DNA of 47,039 nt from CAMLOF01 sp041913045 (GTDB lineage: Bacteria > Pseudomonadota > Gammaproteobacteria > Burkholderiales > Burkholderiaceae_C), in assembly GCA_041913045.1 (NCBI GenBank), contig JAYSGB010000033.1, positions 1-47,039 on the forward strand, in the 5' to 3' direction. The translations under genes and the position numbers were made by a program. The notes beneath the pieces are model-generated. The model was not told the origin of the DNA, ran no database searches, and saw only the letters and a program-made list of their open reading frames with translations. Below, piece by piece: positions 33,901-41,327 of the stretch (the first letter of the stretch is position 1; every line of letters begins with the position of its first letter).

Positions 33901-35063
33901 CATACCTGCCGACCAGCTTCGCCCTGGAGGCCACTCGTATCCACCAAGACGGTCGCAACTTTCATGACGTGGTGGCAGGCGGTTCGCGTGAACAGGATAC
34001 GTGGCGACTCAATATCACCGCGCGAGAACTCAACGGCTATGTGGAATACCGCCCAACGGTGGCGAGTACGCCTGGACGCGTGTATGCGCGACTCGCCCGC
34101 CTGACGCTGCCGCCTTCGGCCACGACCAGTGTCGAGAACCTGCTGCAAAACCCGCCACAACACGTGCCTGCGCTGGACATAGTGGTCAACGCCTTCGAAC
34201 TGAACAACCGCCCGCTGGGCAAGCTCGAAATCGAAGCCATCAACCGCAGCGCCGCCCTCTCTGCCAACGAAGCAACACGCGAATGGCGGCTCACCAAGCT
34301 CAACCTCACCTTGCCCGAAGCCCGGCTGGAGGCCACGGGCAACTGGGCAGCCATGGGGGCATCCGCCGCGGGCTCGGCAGGCCCGCGGCGCACCGCGCTC
34401 ACCCTGCGTCTAGGCATTGAAGATTCGGGCGCCCTGCTGGCGCGCTTTGGCATGCCCGGCGTCATACGCGGAGGCAAGGGTCAAATAGACGGCACCTTGG
34501 GCTGGGTGGGTTCGCCGTTGAGTCTGCATTACCCGAGCCTGAGTGGTGCGCTCGCGGTGGACGTTCAGCGGGGCCAGTTCCTGAAGGCAGACCCCGGTCT
34601 GGCCAAGCTGCTGGGGGTGCTCAGCCTGCAGGCCCTGCCACGCCGCCTGACGCTGGATTTCCGTGACGTCTTCAGCGAAGGGTTTGCGTTCGACTTCGTG
34701 CGGGGCAATGCTCGCATCGAGCAAGGCGTTGCCACCACCAACAACCTGCAGATGAAAGGCGTGAACGCCGCCGTCCTGCTCGAAGGCTCTGCCGACCTGG
34801 CCCGCGAAACACAGGACATCACCGCCGTGGTGGTCCCCGAACTTAACGCCGGAACAGCCGCACTCGTGGCAACGGCCATCAACCCGGCGGTGGGCCTGGG
34901 CACCTTCCTGGCACAAGTTCTGCTGGGCAAACCGCTGCAGGCAGCCGCCACGCAACACTTCCACATCACGGGTACCTGGAGCGACCCGCAGATAGAAAAG
35001 GTCAATCCGCGTAACATCGCTCCTGAAAGCCCCCCCGCACAGAAAGAGAGAGGACAGCAATGA
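30963..35063 (+). CDS. yhdP: YhdP family protein (AsmA-like, outer-membrane lipid transport)
   Basis: A giant protein of 1366 residues (two more if a GTG at 30957 is used). One N-terminal membrane helix lies at about 15-45 (WLLLLAAGAWLLFALSWGVL), then a long beta-rich periplasmic body ending in the conserved AsmA-like C terminus (GALAVDVQRGQFLKADPGLA, KLLGVLSLQALPRRLTLDF, GNARIEQGVATTNNLQMKG). The length matches the YhdP/TIGR02099 family. In E. coli YhdP, TamB and YdbH jointly carry phospholipids to the outer membrane. The stop overlaps the nitrilase start (ATGA). Assignment is secure at family level. Confidence 0.93.
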   Translation: MNSGFTPPPRTLKLVAGLTRWLLLLAAGAWLLFALSWGVLHAVIVPRINEWRPELESLATRSLGVKVEIGDIHAQSSGFIPTLELREVRLFDAQGREALRLPRVLSAVSAQSLWRLGFEQLLIQGPVLDVRRTADGRIQVAGIDVTQASPQQESNAVLDWFFSQSEFVIRDGQISWTDEMKPQAPALALHSLDLVVRNPGRQHQLRLDATPPPEWGSRFSLRGQFRQPLWVTDASRWRDWTGTLYGEFAHVDLKRMHAHVDLSAWLGLEVRQGVGALRLWADVQKGLVQGVTSDLALDTVEVRADERPPLVLQALQGRIDVLHRGQEWEFGTENLSFLTQDGTAWPGGKVRYRQTLDDSNAVKALQLTADRLDLNVLQKIASHLPLDEQAHHWLGELHPAGALDGLDLQWRPDQWRAKGQLRQLELAASSVPEPEKDAQGRTRHPLGRPGLQGADITFDATHAGGKATLELRDGVLDFPGVFEQPRLTFKQLDTEVSWTVDGDAIDVQLPRLRFANADAEGEAKGRWRTSDPASSPSGSRFPGVLELNATLNRANGAQVHRYLPQEIPSQVRQYIQESVKQGQARDARFVVKGDLWDFPFERPGSGSFDVKAKLSGVQFNYVPAHLLPAGSLPWPGLEDLTAELHIDRVALHIGSASGRVSATPQLRAAQADARIANFMAEKPRLQVQAQVNGPASDALAFVNRSPLLGMTGEALRRATITGPADVRFELDLPLDDVEDTKVKGVVRFARNDLRVTPDTPWLEAASGVLQFTERGFQLGQASARTLGGELRFSGAMQAGPNGDGSVRFQGQGTASAEGLRSTRDVSWLTQLGQNTSGSTSYQIRLGFTPNGTDLLVESSLMGLASRLPEPMAKEAQQVLPLRFEITPTPRDSANAPQRDRMTLELGSGNRPVLSARYEREHSGPDTQVLRGALALRSERPNLPTSGVQAQLSLGELDIQAWEKAFPDAGSGASAMPDASAYLPTSFALEATRIHQDGRNFHDVVAGGSREQDTWRLNITARELNGYVEYRPTVASTPGRVYARLARLTLPPSATTSVENLLQNPPQHVPALDIVVNAFELNNRPLGKLEIEAINRSAALSANEATREWRLTKLNLTLPEARLEATGNWAAMGASAAGSAGPRRTALTLRLGIEDSGALLARFGMPGVIRGGKGQIDGTLGWVGSPLSLHYPSLSGALAVDVQRGQFLKADPGLAKLLGVLSLQALPRRLTLDFRDVFSEGFAFDFVRGNARIEQGVATTNNLQMKGVNAAVLLEGSADLARETQDITAVVVPELNAGTAALVATAINPAVGLGTFLAQVLLGKPLQAAATQHFHITGTWSDPQIEKVNPRNIAPESPPAQKERGQQ

Positions 35064-35866
35064 AAGTCGCCGCCATACAAATGGTCTCCGGCATCAGCCT
35101 GGACCAGAACCTTGCCCAGGCCCACCAATTGCTGGAACAAGCCCGCGTGGCGGGTGCCGAGCTGGCCGTGCTGCCCGAGTACTTCTGCTTCATGGGCCAC
35201 AGCGATCGAGACAAACTGGTGTTGGCCGAGACCCCGGGCCTGGGCACCGTGCAGGACTTCCTGGCCGATTCCGCCCGCGAAATGGGCATGTGGATCGTGG
35301 GCGGCACCCTGCCCATGGCCACCGACGACCCGGAACACGCCGCCAACGCCTCTGTCGTCTACGACCCCAAAGGCAAACCGGCCGCGCGTTACGACAAGAT
35401 CCACCTCTTCCGCTACGACAACGGACGCGAGAGCTATGACGAAGCCGCCGTGCTGGCTGCGGGCGAAACGCCCACCACGTTCCAGTTGACCGACCGCTCT
35501 GGCCAGGTATGGACGGTAGGCATGAGCGTGTGCTACGACCTGCGCTTCCCAGAGCTGTACCGCCAGCTGGGCGCCGACATCCTGCTGGTGCCGTCAGCCT
35601 TCACCCACACCACCGGGCAGGCACACTGGGAAGTGCTGCTGCGCGCGCGTGCCATCGAAAACCAGGCCTACGTGGTCGCCAGCGCCCAGGGCGGCACCCA
35701 CGAAAACGGCCGCCAGACCTGGGGGCAGAGCATGATCATCGACCCCTGGGGCACCGTTCTGGGGCAGCACGCCAGCGGCCCGGGCGTGGTGGTTTGCGAC
35801 GTGGAGATGACCCGCCTGCAGGAACTGCGCCGCCAACTGCCAGCCCTGCAGCACCGCCGCCTGTGA
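35060..35866 (+). CDS. Carbon-nitrogen hydrolase (Nit/omega-amidase type)
   Basis: A 268-residue nitrilase-superfamily amidase. The catalytic triad is Glu40 (LPEYF), Lys113 (YDKIHLF) and Cys158 (SVCYDLRFPELYR). The sequence is closest in style to Nit1/YbeM-type deaminated-glutathione amidases and omega-amidases rather than true nitrilases. GAGAGGACAGCA precedes the ATG, which overlaps the yhdP stop by 4 bp, so the two are coupled, an arrangement also remembered from other Burkholderiales. A metabolite-repair role is inferred. Confidence 0.93.
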   Translation: MKVAAIQMVSGISLDQNLAQAHQLLEQARVAGAELAVLPEYFCFMGHSDRDKLVLAETPGLGTVQDFLADSAREMGMWIVGGTLPMATDDPEHAANASVVYDPKGKPAARYDKIHLFRYDNGRESYDEAAVLAAGETPTTFQLTDRSGQVWTVGMSVCYDLRFPELYRQLGADILLVPSAFTHTTGQAHWEVLLRARAIENQAYVVASAQGGTHENGRQTWGQSMIIDPWGTVLGQHASGPGVVVCDVEMTRLQELRRQLPALQHRRL

Positions 35867-35879
35867 AGCGCCCGGTGCC

Positions 35880-37913
35880 ATGAAACGCCCGCAGTGGCTG
35901 CACCCGGGCCATGGCACGCAACGCTGGGCCCTGTGGGGCCTTCTTTGCGTGCTGGTGGGCTTGCTCCTGGCTGCGCTGGTGTTCCTGGCACGCGAGTACG
36001 AAGACAGCCTCAACCAGGCCCGGCTGGAACAGAGCGCCACCAACATGACCGCCGACATCCGGGGCGGGCTTCTGCGCAGCGTGCAAAACCTGGTGGCCCT
36101 GCACAGCACCAGCGGTTCGCCCGTGCCATGGGAAAGCGGTGCTGCCGAGATGCTCGCCGTGCACCGCGAGATCGTGCATGTCGAATGGCGAGACCAGCAT
36201 TTTCAGTTGCGCGCCCGCCGCTCCAGCCCCTTCCAGCCGGAGCTGTTCGCCTACCGGCCGCGCCAGCAGGCCCTGCCGGACGTGCGCCAGGCCTGCGCCA
36301 ACGCACAGCGCGCCAGCGGCCCGGCATACTCGCCCAGCTACTTCTGGCCCACGGCGCAAGGCATGGGCCTGGAGTTGATGGAGTTGTGCCTGCCCGTCAG
36401 TCTTGACGGCCAGCCAGACGGTTTCCTGGTCGCGACCTACAGCCTGGCAGGCGTTCTGTCGGAGTTGATCCCTGCCGCTGCCCAGCGGGGCACGCGCATC
36501 GCCTTGACCGACGCTGACGGCACCCGGTTGACCATCCTGGGCAGCCTCTCAAACGCCAGCGAGATCTTCCATTCACAGGTGCTCATCGACCTGCCCGGCG
36601 CTGCCTACATGCTTCGGGTGGAGCGCGCACGGGAATACCGCGGCTGGTTCCCGCACATCCTGACCGTGGCCGTGGGCGTGCTGGCGGTGGGCCTCATCGG
36701 CGTGCTTGCCCTGTTCGCTCGCGACCTGCGGCGACGCCTGCGCGCAGAGCGCGACTTGGCGGAAGCGTTGGCCTTTCGCAAGGCCATGGAAGACTCGCTG
36801 GTCACCGGACTGCGCGCCCGCGACATGGACGGGCGCATCACCTACGTCAACCCCGCCTTCTGCCAAATGGTAGGGCTGAGTGCCGAGCAACTGCTGGGCA
36901 CTGGCGTGCCTGCCCCCTACTGGCCGCCGGAACAGGTGGATGAATACCGCCACCGCCTGGCCGTGCGACTGGCGGGAAAGCTGCACACGCGAGAAGGCTT
37001 CGAGTCCGAATTCATCCGTTCCGACGGCACCCGCTTTCCCGTGCTGATCATCGAGGCCCCGCTGGTCAACGCGCAGAACGTGCAGACCGGCTGGATGAGC
37101 GCCATTCTGGACTTGAGCGAGCAACGCCGCAGCGAGGAACTCTCGCGGGCCTCTCAGGAGCGCCTGCAGGCCACAGCGCGCCTGGCCATGGCCGGCGAGA
37201 TGGCATCGCTCATCAGCCACGAACTCAACCAGCCGCTGGCGGCCATTTCCAGCTACGCGTCGGGTTCGCTCAACCTGATCGAGGACCCCGGGCAGCCCCT
37301 GACGGCAGACCTTCGGCAGGACATCACTACAGCGCTGCGGCGTGTGGCAGAGCAAGCCGAACGGGCCGGGCGCGTCATTAAGAGTGTGGGCGATCTGGTG
37401 CGCCGCCGGGAGCGCGAACGCGAAGGAGTGAGCGTGAATTCGCTGTTCGACGCCATTTCGCCGCTGCTGATGCTGCAAAGCCGCAAGCTGGGCATCCAGG
37501 TGGATGTCGAGATCGCCCCCGGTTGCCCGCCCGTCTGGTGCGACCGCACCATGATCGAACAGGTGCTGCTGAACCTGGCCCGCAACGGCATGCAGGCCAT
37601 GTCGGAGGGTGACCCTCCCGTGACCAGCGGCCTGCGCCGCCTGTCGCTGCGCGCGGCCCTGGTGCCAGGGCAAGACGGTGCCTCGGCCCGCCGCTGGGTG
37701 GCGTTCTCGGTCACCGACCACGGTCACGGCCTGTCGCAGGAAGCGATGGAACGCATCTTCACCCCCTTCTTCACCACCAAGGCCGAAGGCATGGGCCTGG
37801 GTCTGAACATGTGCCGCACCGTTGTGGAACAGCACGGCGGCGCCTTGCGCTTCGAGCCCGCGCGGCCGCGCGGCACCGTATTCCACTTCACGCTGCCCGC
37901 AGCGTCCTTATGA
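35880..37913 (+). CDS. PAS-containing sensor histidine kinase (DctS/FixL-like)
   Basis: A 677-residue membrane kinase. TM1 is about 18-40, a periplasmic sensor domain follows (about 45-250), TM2 is about 255-277 (LTVAVGVLAVGLIGVLALFA), a PAS domain is about 290-405 (DGRITYVNPAFCQMVGLSAE), and then HisKA with His447 in LISHELNQPLAAI. The ATPase domain has the N box (VLLNLARNGMQAM), G1 (DHGHGLS), F box (FFTTK) and G2 (GMGLGLNMC). The layout matches DctS-type kinases that sense C4-dicarboxylates or aromatics. It lies 13 bp after the nitrilase gene and 10 bp before its response regulator. Confidence 0.92.
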   Translation: MKRPQWLHPGHGTQRWALWGLLCVLVGLLLAALVFLAREYEDSLNQARLEQSATNMTADIRGGLLRSVQNLVALHSTSGSPVPWESGAAEMLAVHREIVHVEWRDQHFQLRARRSSPFQPELFAYRPRQQALPDVRQACANAQRASGPAYSPSYFWPTAQGMGLELMELCLPVSLDGQPDGFLVATYSLAGVLSELIPAAAQRGTRIALTDADGTRLTILGSLSNASEIFHSQVLIDLPGAAYMLRVERAREYRGWFPHILTVAVGVLAVGLIGVLALFARDLRRRLRAERDLAEALAFRKAMEDSLVTGLRARDMDGRITYVNPAFCQMVGLSAEQLLGTGVPAPYWPPEQVDEYRHRLAVRLAGKLHTREGFESEFIRSDGTRFPVLIIEAPLVNAQNVQTGWMSAILDLSEQRRSEELSRASQERLQATARLAMAGEMASLISHELNQPLAAISSYASGSLNLIEDPGQPLTADLRQDITTALRRVAEQAERAGRVIKSVGDLVRRREREREGVSVNSLFDAISPLLMLQSRKLGIQVDVEIAPGCPPVWCDRTMIEQVLLNLARNGMQAMSEGDPPVTSGLRRLSLRAALVPGQDGASARRWVAFSVTDHGHGLSQEAMERIFTPFFTTKAEGMGLGLNMCRTVVEQHGGALRFEPARPRGTVFHFTLPAASL

Positions 37914-37923
37914 TTGGCAGACC

Positions 37924-38541
37924 ATGAACACCGGCAAGGTTTACATCATCGACGACGACGCCAGCGTGCGCGAAGCACTGGGCTGGCTGCTGCGCACCCG
38001 ACGCCTGCTGAGCGAGGCCTACCCCAGTGCCGATGCCTTCTGGGAAGCCCTGCAGCAAGGCGGCGCACCTGCCGGTCCTTGCTGCGCACTGCTCGACCTG
38101 CGCATGCCAGGGCTGAGCGGACTGGAACTCTTTGAGCGCCTGCTGCCCCTACCGTGGTTTGACACCATGCCGGTGATCTTTCTTTCCGGGCATGCCGACG
38201 TGCCCACGGCGGTAGACACCGTCAAGCGCGGCGCCTTCGACTTTTGCGAGAAGCCCTTTTCCGACAATGCCCTGGTGGACCGCGTGGAGCAGGCGCTGCA
38301 GCGCTCGGCCAACGTCCTGGCGGCGCGGCGCCAGAAGGGAGAGTTGCAAGCCCGAGTGGCGGCCTTGACCGATCGCGAACGCGACGTCATGCGGCTGGTG
38401 GCTTCCGGGCTACCCAACAAACTGGTGGCAGACTCACTCAACATCAGCGTGCGCACGGTGGAGGTGCACCGCGCCCACGTCTTTGAGAAAATGAATGTGA
38501 AGTCGGCGGTGGAACTCGTCAACCTGCTGCGCGATCTGTGA
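37924..38541 (+). CDS. FixJ/DctR-family response regulator
   Basis: A 205-residue two-domain regulator. The receiver domain (1-120) has the acidic pocket Asp10-Asp12, phosphoacceptor Asp58 (LLDLRMPG), the Ser in FLSGHAD and Lys in CEKPF. The C-terminal LuxR-type helix-turn-helix reads LTDRERDVMRLVASGLPNK then NISVRTVEVHRAHVFEKM. The ATG at 37924 is chosen because the family begins exactly there. The pair would control a nearby or distant transporter; no obvious target promoter adjoins it. The TRAP genes in this window are candidates but 30 kb away. Confidence 0.94.
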   Translation: MNTGKVYIIDDDASVREALGWLLRTRRLLSEAYPSADAFWEALQQGGAPAGPCCALLDLRMPGLSGLELFERLLPLPWFDTMPVIFLSGHADVPTAVDTVKRGAFDFCEKPFSDNALVDRVEQALQRSANVLAARRQKGELQARVAALTDRERDVMRLVASGLPNKLVADSLNISVRTVEVHRAHVFEKMNVKSAVELVNLLRDL

Positions 38542-38561
38542 AAGACACAGGCCGCAGCGGT

Positions 38562-38693
38562 TTCAGGCCCCCACGCTTCGCTGCCCCCCGAGGGGGCTTT
38601 CATCGCCTTGGGGCGGCCCGGCGGCAGGTTCAGGCCCCCACGCTTCGCTGCCCCCCGAGGGGGCTTTCATCGCCTTGGGGCGGCCCGGCGGCG
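38562..38693. repeat. Tandem GC-rich repeat, two copies of about 67 bp
   Basis: Two nearly identical units start at 38562 and 38629. Each contains the hairpin GCCCCC-CGA-GGGGGC (38583-38597 and 38650-38664) followed by TTTCATCGCCTTGGGGCGG. The block separates two convergent genes, the response regulator and the small membrane protein. I recall the same unit scattered through Comamonadaceae intergenic regions, like a REP element; it may act as a terminator in either direction. Confidence 0.85.
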
Positions 38694-38695
38694 AC

Positions 38696-38875
38696 TCAGG
38701 GCTTATCCTTGTCGTGCGAAGCCGCCTGATTGTTTTCGGCAGAGGCATTGCGCACCTTCTCGCGCTCCACGTCGTCGGGCAGCTCGCCTTTCTTGCGGCC
38801 AGAGAACATGGTCCACCAGACAATGAACACCAGCAACAACAGCGCGCCCAGCGCCTCAAGATACAACAAGGTCAT
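38696..38875 (-). CDS. Small single-span membrane protein
   Basis: A 59-residue protein: one transmembrane helix at about 3-24 (YLEALGALLLLVFIVWWTMF), a basic stop-transfer segment (SGRKKGE) and a hydrophilic, charged tail. Codon use is normal for the window. Function unknown. The VWW-x-x-x-SGRKK segment is faintly reminiscent of CcoQ of cbb3 oxidases, but no oxidase genes are nearby. Its ATG at 38875 shares the bases CATG with the divergent mltA start. Lack of a strong Shine-Dalgarno lowers confidence somewhat. Confidence 0.65.
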   Translation of the reverse strand: MTLLYLEALGALLLLVFIVWWTMFSGRKKGELPDDVEREKVRNASAENNQAASHDKDKP

Positions 38876-40136
38876 GGCCAATCCGGGAGTGTGGCTGCGC
38901 ACCCATATGCGCAGCGCTTTGACTGCCGTGATTGTAGGAATGCTGGCCGCCTGCAGCACCGTGCCCTTGCCAGAAACCCCACAGCAGCCTGCGCCGCCAA
39001 CCGCCGCCGCTCCCGCGCCCGTGCGGCCACCCGTTGCGAGCAGCGGCACGGACACCTCCGCTGCCTTTGGCCAGCCAGTGGTCACCCCGGCCACGTCACC
39101 CGTGTGGCAGTGGGCCGACAGCCAGCCCTTGCCCGCCCCCATACAGCGCAACAAAAGCACCTGGGTGCCCGTGCGCTGGAGCGAACTGCCAGGCTGGGGC
39201 TTTGACGCGCTGCACCAGGCTTGGAACGCGTGGCTGCGCAGTTGCGAGCGCCCTGCTGCACCGCACCAGGGCCTGTGCACCGAAGTGCGTCAGCAAACTC
39301 TCGCGTCACCACAGGAACAGCACGAATGGCTGATGCGCCGCCTGCAGCCCTACCGGGTGCAACCCAGCGGCGGTGACACGCAAGGCCTGCTCACCGGTTA
39401 CTACGAACCGACGATGGCCGCCAGCCGCGTGCAACAAGGCCCTTACCAGACGCCGCTGTACCGGCTGCCAGCCAGCCTGCGCGGCGGCAACCCCTGGTTC
39501 AGCAGACAGCAGATGGCCACCGACCCGTCGGCACAGGCAACGCTGCGCGGGCAGGAAATCGCCTGGCTGGCCGATCCGATAGACGCACTGCTGCTGCAGA
39601 TCCAGGGTTCGGGGCGGCTGATGTTGACCGAACCCGATGGCAAACAGCGCCAGGTGCGCGTGGCCTACGCCGGGCACAACGGCCACCCCTACCGCAGTGT
39701 GGGGCGGTGGCTGCTAGACCAGGGCCTCATCCGCGAAGGCACCTGGGAGGCCATCCGTGCCTGGGCGCAGCAGAACCCGCAACGCGTCAACGACATGCTC
39801 TGGAGCAACCCGCGCGTGGTCTTCTTCCGCGAAGAGGCGTTGTCCGACTTCGATGCCCAGTTCGGCCCGCGTGGCGCGCAGGGCGTGGCCCTCACACCAG
39901 GCCGCTCCATTGCCGTGGACCGCGACAGCATTCCGTACGGTACCCCCGTATGGTTGCAATCGGTAGGGCCAACCGCTCAGCTGCGCAAACTGGTGCTGGC
40001 GCAAGACACAGGCAGTGCCATCGTGGGAGCCGTGCGTGCAGACTACTTCACCGGCTGGGGTGACGAGGCTTACACACTGGCTGCGGGTTTGAAACAGCCT
40101 CTGCAACTTTGGGCGCTTTGGCCGCGTAACCAGTAA
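38874..40136 (+). CDS. mltA: Membrane-bound lytic murein transglycosylase A
   Basis: A 420-residue MltA that cuts the glycan strands of peptidoglycan, forming 1,6-anhydro-muropeptides. The ATG at 38874 (AAGG upstream) or the one at 38907 (MRSALTAVIVGMLAACS) gives a lipoprotein signal with lipobox LAAC, so it is anchored to the outer membrane. After a proline/alanine-rich linker come the MltA domain (LLTGYYEPTMAAS, LQIQGSGRLML, YAGHNGHPYRSVG) and the C-terminal 3D domain with three aspartates (IAVDRDSIPYGTPVWL, LAQDTGSAI, ADYFTGWG). Confidence 0.94.
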   Translation: MANPGVWLRTHMRSALTAVIVGMLAACSTVPLPETPQQPAPPTAAAPAPVRPPVASSGTDTSAAFGQPVVTPATSPVWQWADSQPLPAPIQRNKSTWVPVRWSELPGWGFDALHQAWNAWLRSCERPAAPHQGLCTEVRQQTLASPQEQHEWLMRRLQPYRVQPSGGDTQGLLTGYYEPTMAASRVQQGPYQTPLYRLPASLRGGNPWFSRQQMATDPSAQATLRGQEIAWLADPIDALLLQIQGSGRLMLTEPDGKQRQVRVAYAGHNGHPYRSVGRWLLDQGLIREGTWEAIRAWAQQNPQRVNDMLWSNPRVVFFREEALSDFDAQFGPRGAQGVALTPGRSIAVDRDSIPYGTPVWLQSVGPTAQLRKLVLAQDTGSAIVGAVRADYFTGWGDEAYTLAAGLKQPLQLWALWPRNQ

Positions 40137-40162
40137 CGTCAAGCCCCATCAAGGAGACCACC

Positions 40163-41218
40163 ATGCGCATCGGCGTACTCACAGGCGGCGGCGACTGTCC
40201 CGGCCTCAATGCGGTCATCCGCGCCGTCACCAAATCGCTGCTGCGCCAGTGCGGCGCGCACGTCATCGGTATTGAAGACGGCTTTGCCGGGCTGATGGGC
40301 GAACAGCCCCGCACACGCGAACTGCACTGGGAAAGTGTCAGCGGCATCCTCATGCTGGGCGGCACCATTCTGGGCACCAGCAACCGCGCCAACCCGCTCG
40401 CCTCCGAAGCCACCATTCAGCAAACGCTAGCCAACGCACGTGCGCTGGGGCTGGACGCATTGGTCGTCATCGGTGGCGACGGCAGCATGGAGATTGCGCA
40501 CGGCATCAGCCAGCGCGGCCTGCCCATCGTGGGTGTGCCCAAGACCATCGACAACGACATCGTGGGCTGCGAACGCAGCTTTGGCTTCGACACCGCGGTG
40601 GCCACCGTGACCGAAGCACTGGAACGCATCCAGACCACCGGCCAGAGCCATGGCCGCGTGATGATCGTGGAAACGATGGGCCGTTACGCGGGCTGGATCG
40701 CGCTGGAGGCCGGCCTGGCCGGTGCTGCCGATGTGATCCTGCTGCCCGAGATCGACTACGACGTCGAGGCTGTTGCCGAGGTTTGCCGCGAACGCGAGAC
40801 GCGCCAGCGCTACAGCGTCATCTGCATAGGTGAAGGCGCCAAGGCGCGCGGCGGCAACATGACCGTGCAGCGGCGCATTGCCGACAGCCCAGACCCCATC
40901 CGCCTGGGCGGCGTGGCCCACGTGCTGCGCGAACAGCTGCAACCCCTGCTGCACAGCGAGGTGCGCGCCACCGTACTGGGGCATGTACAGCGCGGTGGCT
41001 CACCCACACCTTTCGACCGTGTGCTGGCCACGCAGTTCGGCAATCAGGCTGCGCAATTGGTGGTGGCAGGGCAATTCAACCGCATGGTGACGCTGCAAGG
41101 CGGTCAACTGGGCAGCATTGCGCTGGCCGACGTGGCGCACCAGCACCGCAACGTGCCGCTTGACCACCCGATGCTGGAAACCGCCAGGCAGATAGGGGTA
41201 TCCCTAGGCGAATCCTGA
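40163..41218 (+). CDS. pfkA: 6-phosphofructokinase, PfkA family with mixed-type active site
   Basis: A 351-residue phosphofructokinase. GVLTGGGDCPGLNAVIR is the nucleotide loop, and PKTIDNDI holds catalytic Asp130. The phosphodonor-specifying positions, Gly104 and Gly124 in E. coli, are Gly107 (GGDGS) and Lys127 (PKTIDND) here: the first predicts ATP use, the second is the lysine of pyrophosphate-dependent enzymes. This combination is known from some group III PFKs, for example in Streptomyces. AAGGAG lies 6 bp before the ATG. It sits between mltA and the ABC operon. Whether it uses ATP or PPi must be tested; many Betaproteobacteria lack classical PFK altogether. Confidence 0.9.
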   Translation: MRIGVLTGGGDCPGLNAVIRAVTKSLLRQCGAHVIGIEDGFAGLMGEQPRTRELHWESVSGILMLGGTILGTSNRANPLASEATIQQTLANARALGLDALVVIGGDGSMEIAHGISQRGLPIVGVPKTIDNDIVGCERSFGFDTAVATVTEALERIQTTGQSHGRVMIVETMGRYAGWIALEAGLAGAADVILLPEIDYDVEAVAEVCRERETRQRYSVICIGEGAKARGGNMTVQRRIADSPDPIRLGGVAHVLREQLQPLLHSEVRATVLGHVQRGGSPTPFDRVLATQFGNQAAQLVVAGQFNRMVTLQGGQLGSIALADVAHQHRNVPLDHPMLETARQIGVSLGES

Positions 41219-41275
41219 CCAAGTCGCCAGGCTGACAATTCGGTCAGGAACCAAGGGAAAACACCGGAGAAAAAC

Positions 41276-41291
41276 TGGCACACATATTGCA
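41276..41291 (+). promoter_or_regulatory. Sigma-54 (-24/-12) promoter of the ABC transporter operon
   Basis: TGGCAC (41276-41281), five bases, TTGCA (41287-41291): the invariant GG and GC are separated by exactly 10 bases, matching the RpoN consensus. Transcription should start near 41302, 26 bp before the ATG. Upstream, CTGAC-AATTCG-GTCAG (41232-41247) is a small inverted repeat that might bind an enhancer-binding protein. Confidence 0.75.
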
Positions 41292-41327
41292 GAATCTGGG
41301 CTTCTTCATTTTATTTAGGTGTCAACA

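Noticed and set aside
38696..38875. Small membrane protein as CcoQ of a cbb3 oxidase
   Set aside because: Only a WW-x-x-x-SGRKK-like similarity and no oxidase genes nearby.
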